From assembly GCF_000003815.2 (NCBI RefSeq), contig NC_049983.1, positions 20,951,739 through 21,015,738 of the forward strand: a stretch of 64,000 nt of DNA, written 5' to 3'. Shown piece after piece: positions 1 through 50,500 of the stretch (position 1 is the stretch's first letter; each line of letters opens with the position of its first letter). This DNA comes from Branchiostoma floridae (lineage: Eukaryota > Chordata > Leptocardii > Amphioxiformes > Branchiostomatidae). Both the position numbers and the translations under genes were made by a program. The notes under the pieces were generated by a model that saw only the letters and a program-made list of their open reading frames with translations, did no database searches and had not been told where the DNA came from.

Positions 1-613
1 AGATTTCCCCACCACAAGGTTCCACATGTTTCAGTCCAGACTTCCGAATCATGTCCTATCTACATCCTGAGGTCAGTGTCAAAACCACTCCACTATCAGG
101 GCCCTGTAGGTGGCCATACCTCTGACTGATAACGTTTGGTGCAGACAAAAGTCAGAGTCAAATGCCTCCATTCCACTCAAGCAGAAAACCCAGTGGGTTT
201 ACTGGTAAATTACAGCTGATTGTGCAAGGGAAAGGTTATCTTAACAAATACTGGTATACATTTGTTGTACATATTGAATATGCAGTGCATTGGAAACATG
301 AGTTTATCCACCAGATCAGAAAGCTGTAAGACTAAGAGTCTCTACCATGATACAATGTACTGGTATCAATAATGAGAAACTCACTGTAATGACTGAAGAT
401 CAGATAGTTTGGATAAAATTGTTCCTAACTTAGTTTTTAAGATACCAAAAGGAAGTTTTTCCTTCAACATTGCATACTTAGCTCCATTACTTACTTATTA
501 TATCCACTGTGTACTATTTATTGCACATGATTGTTACATGTTCACTTCCCACAGGGTAAAACCTTCACCCTTTTCTTGACTTTGACAGTAAATTTTCACT
601 CTCATGATTTCAG
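1..613 (+). other. CPED1 upstream intron, partial
   Basis: This must be intron, because exon a starts inside a codon. I found no exon or recognised repeat here. The 5' coding exon or exons, including any signal sequence, lie before the window. Confidence 0.7.
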
Positions 614-38382
<37,769 letters not shown>

Positions 38383-38401
38383 TAAAGAGTAATGGGTGAG
38401 A

Positions 38402-38407
38402 AATAAA
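38402..38407 (+). terminator. Proximal poly(A) signal candidate
   Basis: AATAAA lies 20 bases after the CPED1 stop codon. It is the first such signal downstream of the coding region. Confidence 0.4.
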
Positions 38408-40574
38408 AGTATTATTGGTGATAGGATCATGGACCAAACTTCTGAAAACAATCTGTGATTGATACGGGTTTCTTAATTACATATAAATGACACTGTTACA
38501 ATGAGAATGACTATCAATATTACTGGTATATTGTTCTTGTATACAATGTAGTAACCATTTCTGTGGAGAAAGGTTGGGTATCCCTGAAAACAACCTTGAT
38601 AAAACCACTGATTTTGATATACCCTTAGCGGCTAGCATTTAACCATTCATTGTCAACTAATGACCACTATGAAATTTCATACCACTATAAGTATATTGGG
38701 AGTTCATTTGGAAATGATATGATTTCTGCAAATCCTGTCAAAATCATTGTAACACAAGTAGAAAGAAGTGATGAGAAAAGATTTTATTGGAAGTTTTGTC
38801 CATGTTCCTTGTATGACCATTGCATATTGGAGCTTGCTGAAAAAGACAAGAAAGCTTTGGCTACCATGTGCGAAGTGTTATCCTTGCAAAATGCAGTGCA
38901 TTCCACTTATGTAACATTGCCTGTACTTATGTATATATGAAATACAGAACAATCGTGTACAGAAGCTGTTATCTGAATTATATTAAGTCACTTGTATATA
39001 CAAGGTATAGAAAGCAATAATATATTTATGTTGCCTTAAATCTATCCTAAAGCTATTTTAAGTAGGTAACGGTACATGTAGCAACACGAAGGCCTTTGTA
39101 TGATAAAAGCTCAGGGACATCATTTAGTCAACATTGCCTTCAGTTTTTCATTCATCCCTAGTTGGCAGAATAGTTGTCTTGTACACATGTTTGTGTTAGT
39201 GAAAGTTCTTATTATGTCTTCTATACACTACTGTTACATGCTTACCGTGCTCAAGCAAAACAAAAGGGAAAGTTACTTTAATAATTGATGCCCTCTAGAC
39301 AAGGGAGTGTTTGACATTTCTTCAATCAATTACCACTACTTCTGGTAACAAATGGAATATTTCTTTGTAAGGAAAGAAAGACTATCAACCCTTACCCCAA
39401 TAAGACTATCAAAAAGAGCAACAAAACATTGACAAAAAGCAGTGTTACCACCACTTTACATGTGTCCGTCCATTTCTAGTATAGTCGATTCCATCCCAAA
39501 GACTGTAAAAGTAGCATAAGTGTATACAGTACCCATAAGAGTTTAGAATGATGTAGTCTTCCTGTTTATGTCTATGAAGTAAACTGTTGTCCGGTCTGGC
39601 TACGGGTCACCTTATGTTACAAGAGTGCAGGTTCGTGCACAAATGTCATATTTTGATCAGAAAACAATAGTTCCTGGTGATTTGTAGGGAGGACCTACAT
39701 GTAAGGTGAACATGTATGTAAGTTGAAGGAAGATGATACACAATGTAGCACCATAGAATTGAGATAATGGTGTAGATTTTTACATTCGTAAATTTCAGGG
39801 ACTCGAAGTGCCAAAAATTGCTCAAAAGCAAATTTAAAAGTTGTATTACACTTAGTTTATACTTAGAAGAGATGGAAAATACCTTTTTGTGGTACTTTTC
39901 CTTAAAATACTATCACAAAGAGTAGAGTTAAAGTGCTAAAAGAGAAGACCACTGCACACTAGTACATTTATAGAATGCTACATGTTTCCTTGTACATGTA
40001 TAATGTACATATCATGACAGATTACACAGAAGCAGTTTTTTTTTGTGTGATGGGTGAATTTTCATACTAGAAGTGATGTGCTTATCATGGTTTTATGTGA
40101 AAAATTGTGTTGTGCTCTGTAAATGTTTTTCCTTCTTTCTCACAACAGTTTGTCAACTAAACATTACTTCCTCTGCTTCCACAAGATAAGCTTGAGATTT
40201 GCATAGATTTGAACTTGGTTGAATACACATAACAGTTAAAAGTACAATCTCATATTCATAATATTATCATACTTGAACAATTGAAAAAAAATTTGTCTAA
40301 AAGATTCAATCACCTAGTGGTTGGTATTATATGTTTAAGATCACTGTGTTATGTTTGACATAAGTTGTTCAACCACTACCAACTCTGTGTTGTTATGCCC
40401 AACATTACTGATCATTACTATAACATTATACATTGGAACTTTTTGCAAAGATTATCATTTGGTGATCAATGACATGTAGATTCTGAACATAGATTTTAAA
40501 TGTAGGTACAGGAAAGAACTGTATATTTATTACAAAGCAGAGCTTTTAAAAAGATCTTATATATAGCGTTGTCG

Positions 40575-40580
40575 AATAAA
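40575..40580 (+). terminator. Distal poly(A) signal candidate
   Basis: AATAAA is followed within 25 bases by TTGCTTATATGTGATTTT, which resembles a GT-rich downstream element. Sequence character changes about 700 bases later. Confidence 0.45.
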
Positions 40581-41099
40581 AGCAAGAGTTGCTTATATGT
40601 GATTTTCAACTGTCAACTGTGTCAATCCTTTATATCTCCTTTCTTACTACTTACAGAGAATATAATGAATACATAATAATACATTAGAAACAGGAGCATA
40701 TGATTTGTTGTATGAATGAAATGAAATGAAGTTTGTTGTCTTTTACAAGGTAAAATATTGCCCCAATGACCTAAATACATACAAGGAATTGTAAGTATCA
40801 AAAGAAGATATTCGTTTGTATTTTCAAGTTGAGAAACAAAACCATATACTGACCAATATATGATGTTTTGAGGATATACCAACCAGTGGTTCTTTATTGA
40901 GTTTAACATATTTGTATTTAATGTTAAGCATCAACTTATGACAGATTTTTGTGGTCTATTTGGGAAAGATTAAGTGTCAAATCCAGACTAGGTGTGTCCG
41001 ACAAGAATATGTCAAGAATGATCAACATGGGGGATCTGGTGTGGTTCAGTGCTGGAGTAGGTCAGGTTATTGAAGGATTGATGAAGAAGACAAAACAGA

Positions 41100-41326
41100 C
41101 AATCAAAGTGTGAGACTTTTTTTTTTTCAAAATTCAGGCTCCGGGATCCATTGTCAAGATATGAAGCCAAGTTTTATGTGTTGTTGTACAAGACACGAAC
41201 AGACTAGAGTCAATCAATGTGTGATTTTTTTTAATTCAAGACAAAAAAAACATTCAGGTCCCAAGGTATGAAGTCACGTTTTAGGTGTTATTATACCCTA
41301 TACCATACACGAACCGGGCAGTAGAG
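41100..41326 (+). repeat. Diverged tandem duplication of ~110 bp
   Basis: Copy one (41100-41209) and copy two (41211-41326) share CAATCAAxGTGTGA, a T-run, ATTCAGG, TATGAAG, GTTTTAxGTGTTxTT and ACACGAAC in the same order. It sits exactly where sequence changes from CpG-poor to CpG-rich. Confidence 0.65.
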
Positions 41327-43792
41327 ACTCCAGGAGCCAGTCGGTACAAGAAAGGGATGAAGATGTCATACCTGTTGTGTGCCTGCCAGCCACATCCTGT
41401 ACCTGCTGGGTGAAAAATACGAGGCTAACTTCAGTCCGGTCGCGGTCAGGTTCTCTGCTGAGGACATTTGGTGTACCAGCTGTTTTCCACCTATTCGTCT
41501 TCCCCGGGCTCAGGGACACAAGAAGGTGTTGACCGGAAAAAACATTGGGGTTCCAGACCGTACCTATCTTCGTGAGGATCGGGGGTTGGGGGGAGGGGCG
41601 AAGCCTGGGCCCAGCACTACGGTAGGTATTGCCCAAACCTGGCGGCGTTCAGTCATCCATGACACTGTGGGGGGAGGGGAGAGAGATGTCAGGGCGGTAG
41701 GGACCTGCAGCTCTGGTGCTGTAACTTTATCGTTTGCCAATTTCTTACTGTGCTTGCACTTTCCTGAGCACCAGCTTTATCAATGCCAAAGAAAACGTCA
41801 CAGACACGATGGCCGATGATAATGTATTTCCATGAACTCCTTTACACATGATGTAACGTTATGTCCTGGGTTTTTTGAAGACATACAGGTAATTGTCAGC
41901 CGTATTCTATGTGGAAATGTGGTAACGTCATCTGCGCCATGTTGGATTACAGCGAACGTCTGTAAACAACACGAAGATGCCACTGCTTAATTCAATTACC
42001 CGCCAACATGGTCGTCGGAGGATTCAAATTTCAATTAGTACGACGTCAATTAAAAGCCTGCATTCAGTCTCAGATCCCTATCAAACCATGCCAAATGTCT
42101 TTAAACTTAATAATTGATGACATGCCCTCACACCTGCTGTGACTTCCACAGACAGGTGTATTGTATGGGAACGAGATTTTGTGGACTTCAAGCTGCCACC
42201 GCCTCGTTCCTGTGTTTTCTCGTTGCTGTAACTTCGGGAGAAAGTTTCATATTCGAAACAAACCAACGTACCCCTTATAAGCTTATTCTGGACGTCACCA
42301 AAAGATCGCCACGGACTGTAAAAAATAACTTAGCGCCACTATCTTTTTCCATCATCCCGGAGAGTAGATGGACAAGCCCAATGAATATTTCCTTTTCCGG
42401 AAGAAGCTTTACTAATCCCTCCTGTCTGTCTTCTAGCTGTTGCGCGTACGTAGGCTTACGGATATCTTAAGAATCTAGATCAAAATTGAACTATACTTTC
42501 ACAAAAACCTTTTACCAACTCCAGTCTTTTTCAATGAATGAGCAATCCACTGCTCCTGTGACGTCACGTTAATCTCAATTTTTGTGCTAGAAATTACAGA
42601 TCAGCTTTGATCCAGAATGGCTTCAAGTTCAACACAGATGAAGTTGCAACTTACGATATCTTTAGAAGTTGGGTAAAACCTAAAGAAAACGAAATGAAGT
42701 TGGTATGAAATATTTCTTTACCGGGAATACATGCCTCATTGCCACCATGCAGTCTCTACCAGACTCACTGGGTTGAAGTAGGAATTGGCCAAATAGTGAG
42801 ACTATTCTTTGCTCATGTTGCTAGAGGAATTCGCAGGCCATCGAGTTACTACGTGTTGGCAACATTTTTGTATTTTTCAGCCTCAGAAGTCTGGCAGGGA
42901 CTAGACCAGAATATGACTCTGATTTCCTCTGACCGATAGATGCCCCAGCATGGTACGACAGCTATGGGGAGGACCGAATACGGAGGGGATTACCTTCAAC
43001 CCGGGACGCCATTGCGAAGAATGCCAGGCCATCTCTCAATAGATGTTATCTTGTGAGTAATTATGATAGATGATGATGAATGACATCCGTCGGCTCGTCA
43101 GTAGGGCTGCTGTCATATTGTTTTCCAGATGGACGGTTTCTGCTTTGATATGTCTGTTCTTGTGCTATGTGAAAAATGTGTCCTATCGCATAGGCGCCCT
43201 GGTGGCTTTATATGTAACTAGAAGTGCGACAACTTCCATTATCTACATTATTCAATCAGTGCTTATCTCGACAAAGTAATCAACGGGTATCGAGAAGCTC
43301 ATACACGTTGAGGCTTGTTTGAGCCTGGTTGCCTCGAGAGGTACTTTGAACTGAAAGCGCCAAAGGTCGTGTTATTTGACTGCCATAGTCTAATCTTGCC
43401 TATTGCATCGACAATGAGTCCACTGTTTATCTCATTTTGTACAAACTGCTTACAAACTTCAGAACGCGGAGTGACCATGGCGAACGGGCCACGTTCTGCT
43501 CTCTAAATTTTCCGATCCAATCCGCTATATTGTGAGACTGTTTTGTGTAACAAAAATTATACTAGTGATAATTTGTAGCGTGTGAAAAGTAGATGCCCAA
43601 AAATACTGGTTTCGCCGCTCCAGGACCACGAAGTCCTTGTCAAACCATATCTTCGGCACCTTAGGATATAAACTAGAGAGCGTATAACATAACATAATTT
43701 GACTCTTTTGAGTGGGCATCAAAATGGCATTATGTTACCTCTGCCGATATAGAATATTCGGATAGGATATGCGTCTCATTTACCTTCCGTCG

Positions 43793-43833
43793 TTATTCCC
43801 AAGTTGTGCGAACTTCGCACAACTTGGAAATAA
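43793..43833. repeat. 41-bp near-perfect palindrome
   Basis: Arms CCAAGTTGTGCGAA (43799-43812) and its exact inverse (43814-43827) are separated by one base. Outer extensions TTATTC/AAATAA add six pairs with one mismatch. It would extrude as a hairpin with almost no loop. Confidence 0.9.
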
Positions 43834-44936
43834 TGATGATCAACGATATAACAAGCTTTCACAAAAGCCAACAATATTGCATGCTTGTACAACATCCCAC
43901 AAAATGAGACAGCATTGTGCTAATAAAAGATTATCAGCAACGTAGGCAAAATGGCTTTCCTACCTGCTTCCCGCTCAATCTTTCGAGGGCGCTGCTTTCC
44001 CCGGGCCCCACACCGCTTGCCAGTACGCTTTAGAAGTACATTTGTAGAAGAAATTCTCATTCAGTCCATCAGCTCTGTTCGGCATCATAAAATTCCTTTC
44101 TCTTTTTTTTTCCTCTGGTACTTTTTTCCTCGTCCTGCCTTTATCATTATCAGTGAACTTTGGATACTTTGGGAAGAAAAAATGCTTACATTCGACGTCG
44201 CGCCCGATGAATAGAACATCGACCACTGTGCTGCGTTTCCGACCTGATGCACGTTGCAACCGTGTTCGAAAGCATCTTTCGGGCTGTCTGGTCATCCCCT
44301 CACCCAGACAGCGCAGGTAGTTAGTGCACAGGGACACCCTGCTGCAGTGATAAATACTCTCGGCCCATTTATCTTCTGCGTTCCCCCCTCCCTACCAGAA
44401 CCCCCGCCTACCTCCAGGGACCGTTCTCAGCTGATGGACATGCAAGGTGTACAAATAAGATGCGAACAGACGGTAGCTTGACTCTAGCCACATGAAATGG
44501 TAGTACAATTGTGTCGTTTATATCCTTTATCAACACCAAGGGGAAACTGTTAGAATACTATTCTAGCTATTAAATGTTATAAACATCTACTGAATGGGAA
44601 TCCTATGCCGATATGCTCCAAAAGAACAGTTCGTTTCACCAATTTCACAGATCTACTTTCATCAATGATGTCAGTGTGGATGACCAGTGTTGCAGAACGG
44701 CTGACTGAATAGGTTGCCTACACATCGTTAAACTCTGGTCCTACTGAAGAGTTGTCCTGATCCAGTGCAGTTTGTCATGCTGCATTTTGTTTTCTTCTGT
44801 CCAAAGTTAGAGAGAAGGAGGATTGCTCATGAGATCGTCACTGTTATTTCTGTCCGGTCACAGCAGCCTATTATAAAGTCGCCTGACCTCTGAGAGTCAG
44901 AATGCCCAAAGGGTTCTCTCAATCTTCAGGCCTGTT

Positions 44937-45236
44937 TTGACTAGCAGTCCGCTTAGCCCTCCTAATAGTTACAATTCAAATAAATATGTTGTCTTGGGAA
45001 GCCCATCCAAGACCTGTCTCCCTCTGGATGGTATTTACCGTAATGTTAGTTGCAGTTTGAGACGTGTCTATTTGATAGCGATACGAGAGCTTGGAATCCG
45101 GTATTCTGGCAGCTCTAGCACTAACACAGTGCAGCTACTGTACCGTCAGTATGACCAGGCTGCCACATACACGACATTCAAAGACTGTGCTGAAGATTCC
45201 AGAGGCCAGGCTGGACGAATTTACATTATCGACTAA
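44937..45236 (+). other. Anonymous open frame, 99 codons
   Basis: An open frame whose ATG is at 44937 ends at TAA 45234-45236. Its translation is Ser/Tyr/Arg-rich (for example RRVYLIAIRELGIRY) and looks less random than most frames here. A TCTTCAG acceptor-like site precedes it at 44922-44928. I recognise no family, and it may be chance. Confidence 0.2.
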
Positions 45237-47039
45237 TCTTTCATATTGAAAACATGTTGCAATTTGGGTACCCCGCCCCTTTCATTCGGCTAGGACCAGT
45301 AACATGGATGGAAGACACACCTACCATCAGATACATGTTCTGATTAATTATGATTTCTCATTTTAGAATAATGCATATCAGTCAACCATCTGTCGGCCAT
45401 GTACTAATATGCAGCCAGGAAACCACAGTAATGCTGATACATATGACTCGGGGAGCTACAACAGTGATGTTGGGGCTGTCGGTAGGAGAATAGGATGGTA
45501 ACATCCAGTGTTCTGAGCCATCCTGATCCACAGATGTTCTGACACGTCAGTACATATCGGTCACAGTGAACCATATGAACCACATACAGCGCTCTGGCCG
45601 GTTCACATGGGGTCGTACTACTAATGATCACTAATCATAATCCTCTCCACTGGCTGATGGATTGTCTGTGGTCCCCTCGTTAGATCTCGTTACTCCTTCG
45701 TTAGTGGAAGTATTTTCCGGTGCCCTTGTGTTGTGTTTTCTCTCTCAGTCTCTGTTTTCTCCATCCTGCCCTGACAACCGTGTCAAAGGCGCCCGACCAT
45801 CCGAGCTGACATCTCTCCACACTGCCCTAACTAGGCAGCCATTTCCTCCGGTTTCAACATATGGTCTGGACTCCAAAAGGTTCATAACCTCCCGCTGAAA
45901 ACACCTCACGCTTCCCAAATTAATGAAGGTCTTCACGGAACATGCCCGCAGTAACCCTACCCGGCCATTGCCAGTTGCTGTGTGAAGATTACATTTCAAG
46001 TTCAAGGAGGTCTGTTCATTACCTACAAGGAATTGTGATTTGCTGACATGACCGACTGTTTGAAAAAAAAATCAGCGGTCCTCGTCACATCTATTTCTGC
46101 AAGCCTTGCAACGCCCTGTGAACACGAATTTGTGCTTTGTTCCAGGACTGCGGTTCGTGTCTTGGAGATGAACTTACAGGCGTAATGTAAAATAGTAGGG
46201 TCACAGCCACCTGAGGTAAATACAAACATTGGGCCAAGATAAATATAATGACTAAAACGATACAATGCATGTCTTTCATGGTGTTGCCATGGTGACCACT
46301 CCGAGAGAGTGCTCGCTCCTATGTTGTTTTTGTTGTTTATTTGCAAATAAAAATCATAAAATTACAAACGCTGAGAGCAACATGCCGAACAAACCAGAAA
46401 CCTAAAAGTTTTGTCGGGGGTTTCCCTTTAACTGCAGTTAATAACATTTTGATTATGCCAATATTCGCTCCAAGTTGTGTACAAGGGAGTCAACTCAAAC
46501 TATCTTTTACTCTAACCCCATCGTTTTAATGGTACATTGTTGTATTATTGACTTCAAACAAAACATACCGGAACCAAACGCCCATTCTTTGTAGAATCCG
46601 CATACTATTATCTCTCTTCTGGTGACATGTACTGCGCAGCAGTCGGTTTTTTCCGTGGGTTGTTTCCTAAAGTAGGCATGGTTCCGGTCGGACTTGTTCG
46701 ATCGATGTGTTGACAATGGAAGGGGTGCGCCCATGGCCCCGGGGCTGAGGGAGGTGATAGAAAAGTCGTCAGCTTTACAGTCACTTTTGGACAATTGGAC
46801 AGATATGCAGAAGATGCACGTGGCATGACTAGCAGTGATGAGATTGTGTTACAGCGTCATTACTTCTGCCCAATTAAACCCGGGTCGAGATGCGCAGGAA
46901 CATACAGAATTGACACAGAAGACCACATTCTGTGTCTTCGACGCTGACCAACATCTAGATATCTCGAGGGCACTAACTAACATTCAGGACAGGAAACCCA
47001 TGACCCAAACGGGCCATTTGAACATGAGTGTGAAGGGGG

Positions 47040-47058
47040 CTAACTAACTAACTAACTG
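47040..47058 (+). repeat. (CTAA)n microsatellite
   Basis: CTAACTAACTAACTAACTG lies about 400 bases before the WNT16 start. Confidence 0.85.
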
Positions 47059-47139
47059 GCCATTCACATCTGGCACATTTTCACTTGCTTTATCCGATTA
47101 TCCCTGATTGCACAGATCAAGGGAGGTAGTCTCTCTCGG

Positions 47140-47462
47140 GGTGCATGCGATAGCGTAGCTAAGCCATGCTGAAGAAACTCAACCTGTGCGCCATGGCACC
47201 ACGTGACCACTGATGACGCGGCGCTGCTGCCCTATCAAGGCGCTCCTTGCATCCACCTGTCGGCCATCCGTCAGGAGTCGTCCAATGGAGACGGTCGGGC
47301 TGAGTGCTGCCCTGCGGCGCTGCGTTTTCATGAATAATGCGGGCTGGAGTCGCCTGGCAGAACGCAGAGAAATAGTGAGAGGGGGCTGATTTCACGTGTT
47401 GGCGGTCTGGCAGGGATTTGCAGCAAACTCATCCCAAGGAATCATCGGCACTGGACGCGAGC
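47140..47462 (+). promoter_or_regulatory. WNT16: WNT16 promoter / 5' UTR region
   Basis: GC- and CpG-rich sequence leads into the WNT16 start codon. E-boxes CACGTG lie at 47200-47205 and 47393-47398. No clear TATA box was seen. A 19-residue upstream open frame (ATG 47330 to TGA 47387-47389) would lie in the 5' UTR if transcription starts before 47330. The transcription start cannot be placed. Confidence 0.5.
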
Positions 47463-47557
47463 ATGGCCCGAAACGGGCGGAGGCGGCTCTCGCGGCTATT
47501 CATGGAGTTGCTGATTCTGGCCGTCCTCTTTCCAGGCAGAAGTTTCGCCAACTTAAT
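47463..47557 (+). CDS. WNT16: WNT16 coding exon 1, signal peptide
   Basis: The ATG at 47463 sits in a strong context (A at -3, G at +4) and encodes MARNGRRRLSRLFMELLILA and following residues. A basic N-region is followed by a hydrophobic core and a likely cleavage near GRSFA. A second in-frame ATG at 47502 is less likely as the start because it would remove the basic N-region. The donor GTGAGT at 47558 is in phase 2. Confidence 0.88.
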
Positions 47558-50500
47558 GTGAGTATGTGTTAAGTCGAAACGGATCGTTGCATGCATCGTA
47601 TATATTGCGACCTATTGCCCACCGACAGCGTCCCAACCCTGGAGCTTCATAGAGCTTCATGTGTTTGCTATCCGTTAACTTAAACTGTGTGTCACCTTGT
47701 CAGAGTCTAGTCCTGCCACTTGCAGTACGTATGCCTCACACTTCTGTGTGAAGGGCAACGAAAACTCGGTTTGCAGTTTGGACACTTTTACAGTCCGTTG
47801 ATTCTTGGTCTTGTTTTCTTCAGGTTGCTCAGTTTATCGTCCGTGGGGTCGAGCCGGTCCGGGCGGAGCGTCTCATGCGGAACCGCACCCGGACTCATCG
47901 GGAGACAGAAGCGCTTGTGCCGAAAATATTCCCATGCGGTGCCCTCGATTATGGACGGGGCTAATAAAGCCCTGGGAGAGTGTCGAGCACAGTTTAGCCA
48001 GGAGAGATGGAACTGTTCCACTCGCGGAGGCACGCAGACCTTTGAATCCTTCCTCGGCAAGGGTGAGTGGGTTTTTACTTGTCCTACCACACACATTACA
48101 GCACTACCAGACCCAGCAGCGCGCGTAGTACCAGTAGTATTGGCGGAGGGCAGCCTTTTGTTTGCTTTTCCCGTCAGGTATATTGATTTTAAAAGTCGAA
48201 GGTACTGCAGGGAGACGGAAGTAGTCAGGGCATCGGTGATCAATGTTGTGAAGTTGCTGTGTGTATGCCAACTCATTAATCATCTTTACACCAACTCTGG
48301 CAGGTTCGTCTGCTTATCCGTTTACCCACCTTCTTTCCCGTCGCTACCCTGTTAACCACTTATTACTCTATTTTATTTGTAGGTCAAAAACATCTCGTAG
48401 AAGTGGTCTTAGGGCATGTGAAGATTTTTGTCGTACACGTCTGCTAAGTTAGCACACTTTCGGTTTTTCTGTGGGAAATCGAGCCTGCATTGACCAAGGG
48501 CGCTTAGTGTTTATTCGTCGTGTGGAGCGCACCAAACCGCGAGGAAAGATCAAATGGAGAAAGTTCATACAGAACAGACACGAGGTCAGCTAAGGAGGAC
48601 AGTGAAACTCTCACCCTGCCATACTCTTCCCGGTGCAGAACAGTCCTAGTGACTGATGACACGCTATGTGTGTTTACATTTCATGTTCTCCCAGACCCGC
48701 TCTCTACCAACCTGACTTTTTATGAGAACCAGACCTGCAGTGGAGATGAGGGTGGTTCGTTTTGTGGGATCGAGGGGATTTATAGGTTTAGCCCGGTCCG
48801 AGCTGTCAAGCTGCGGCCAGGTGGACACAAGACTGCTTCCATTTACAATCACGTTGTTCTGGGCTCCCAAAATGTCTTTTTTTTTCCATTCGTTTAAACA
48901 TTATGAAAATGACATTACGGAAAGTAGTAAATATATTTTCAATATGCACTATATAACTAGCCCGTGTGAGTCATTCAGAGCTCTGTTATCGTGTGTGAGT
49001 AAGATTTATCTCGTTACATTTGAACGGTTCGGTGTGTAAGAACTTAGCGCGACTTACCCGCCCTTCCACCAGGCTATGTAGTACCAGCGCCTTTTGACAG
49101 GCGTAACAAGAGGGGTCTTATGTAGGCTTGATGCCCAACATGCGTGTAGCGTTCTCGCGGGATAATCCCGTGAAAAGGGACTGCTCTCACTTCAGGTGGG
49201 TGATGGGAGGAATACACCTGGACTGCAGATAGAGCCGGGGTGGAAAGTTGGTCGGTGTAATTTGTATTCCACATGAGGGAATTTCGGAGCGAATTGGACC
49301 AATTGACCGGCGAGTCTATGATTGACAGCGCTGGGGCGAGGAGACAGCACGTCTTGAATTGATTTAACTCGGTCGGTTCTTCTGTGCCCAGCATGCCCAC
49401 GGCAGACAGTAAAAAAGGGATCTTCAGTTTGGGATGTAACTCGTTAGTATGGGAATGGGATGTCCAGTCTCTTATGTGACCTGTCCAAAGGCCCCTCGGT
49501 GACAGTGTTCCATCATGATGAATTTCCCAAATCTCCATCTCCTATTATATTATTGTCACTTTGTAGAATGCCTTAACATTTCTATAAATTATGACTCATT
49601 CATCATTCGTCAACTTTTGTACTCGTGTGCTGACAGCCTCCATACACCCAAGGTTCTTGCAGAGTTAAGACTTACCACAACAAAGTCCTGACCCGACAAC
49701 TCTGTTTTTCCTCAACACTTCAGTCTAACACTGTCTAGATACTCTATTCCCAGATGTGTGTTCTTTGTTTTGCGGTTCCTTACATCATCTGGCTTACCTC
49801 TCCTCTCGGATCCTCTCGTGAACCGTCAGTTTCTGTCCCCGCCCTGACAAACACACTCCGCATAGCTCAACATTCTCGAGCCAAGTGTCAGCTTAGAACC
49901 GCGTTCCTGATCACCTGTTCCCCCTACACGTACCTTACCTGTCCGTCAGATTAGCTTCCTTTCTTACGTGACAGTCTCCTTTCTCTCCCTGAGTGCCTGA
50001 GTCGTCCTGTGACAGGCGGTCTTGTTTACGTCACGGCTTAGCGGAGGTTATGACTGTCACCTCTACGGAGTCACGTTGCGCGGGAGGAAAGCACACAGTA
50101 GTACACGTAGTACATTCTACCGTGCTATTATATGTGTCCTCGCGGTGATTTATAAAAGTCAAGAATAGGTCCATAGATACTGCTATGTTTGTATTATATC
50201 AGGCCAATTAGATGTTGAAACTCCCCGGCCCCTCAATAACAAGCAGTGCCACCACATTGTCTTTGTCTTAAAAGTTGAAACAAATCGAAAAACTCTGTAT
50301 AGGAACTCCGTATGGATACAAGCAATTGTTCAATCAAAGCAACAAATGATGACAAAAGATGCCACCGTTAATTCCGCATCGAGCGTTATAGAGACCGTTC
50401 TACGTGTCCTTCCCTCCTAACCTACATGTTGCTATTTCTGATCCAGTGTATCTATTCTATGGCATGAATGATGATGTCTGTTTTCTGTTCTCGGTGTCCT

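Larger units (their letters stand above)
38383..41280 (+). other. CPED1 3' UTR and downstream sequence
   Basis: AT-rich and CpG-poor like the CPED1 body. AATAAA signals lie at 38402-38407, only 20 bases after the stop, and at 40575-40580, the latter followed by a GT-rich stretch. The 3' UTR could thus be very short or about 2.2 kb. The 96-codon frame at 38650-38940 has no recognisable features. Confidence 0.5.
41281..47462. other. CpG-rich CPED1-WNT16 intergenic region
   Basis: No exon of a known family was recognised on either strand. The region holds open but anonymous frames (41379-41819 +, 43975-44337 -, 44937-45236 +), a strong palindrome at 43793-43833, a TAAC microsatellite at 47040-47058, and rising CpG toward WNT16. 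In vertebrates the corresponding interval carries WNT16 regulatory DNA, which is the likeliest role here by analogy only. Confidence 0.55.

Noticed and set aside
604-613. ATG at 604 as the start of the first gene
   Set aside because: It lies in the intron before the acceptor at 613; the exon starts mid-codon.
38650-38940. 96-codon frame after CPED1
   Set aside because: It lies in the likely 3' UTR and has no recognisable features.
41298-41819. GC-rich open frames on both strands
   Set aside because: Coding-like at first sight, but no family was recognised and both strands are open, as expected for GC-rich noncoding DNA.
49074-49538. 154-codon minus-strand frame in WNT16 intron 2
   Set aside because: No recognisable domain or signal; likely a chance frame in GC-richer DNA.
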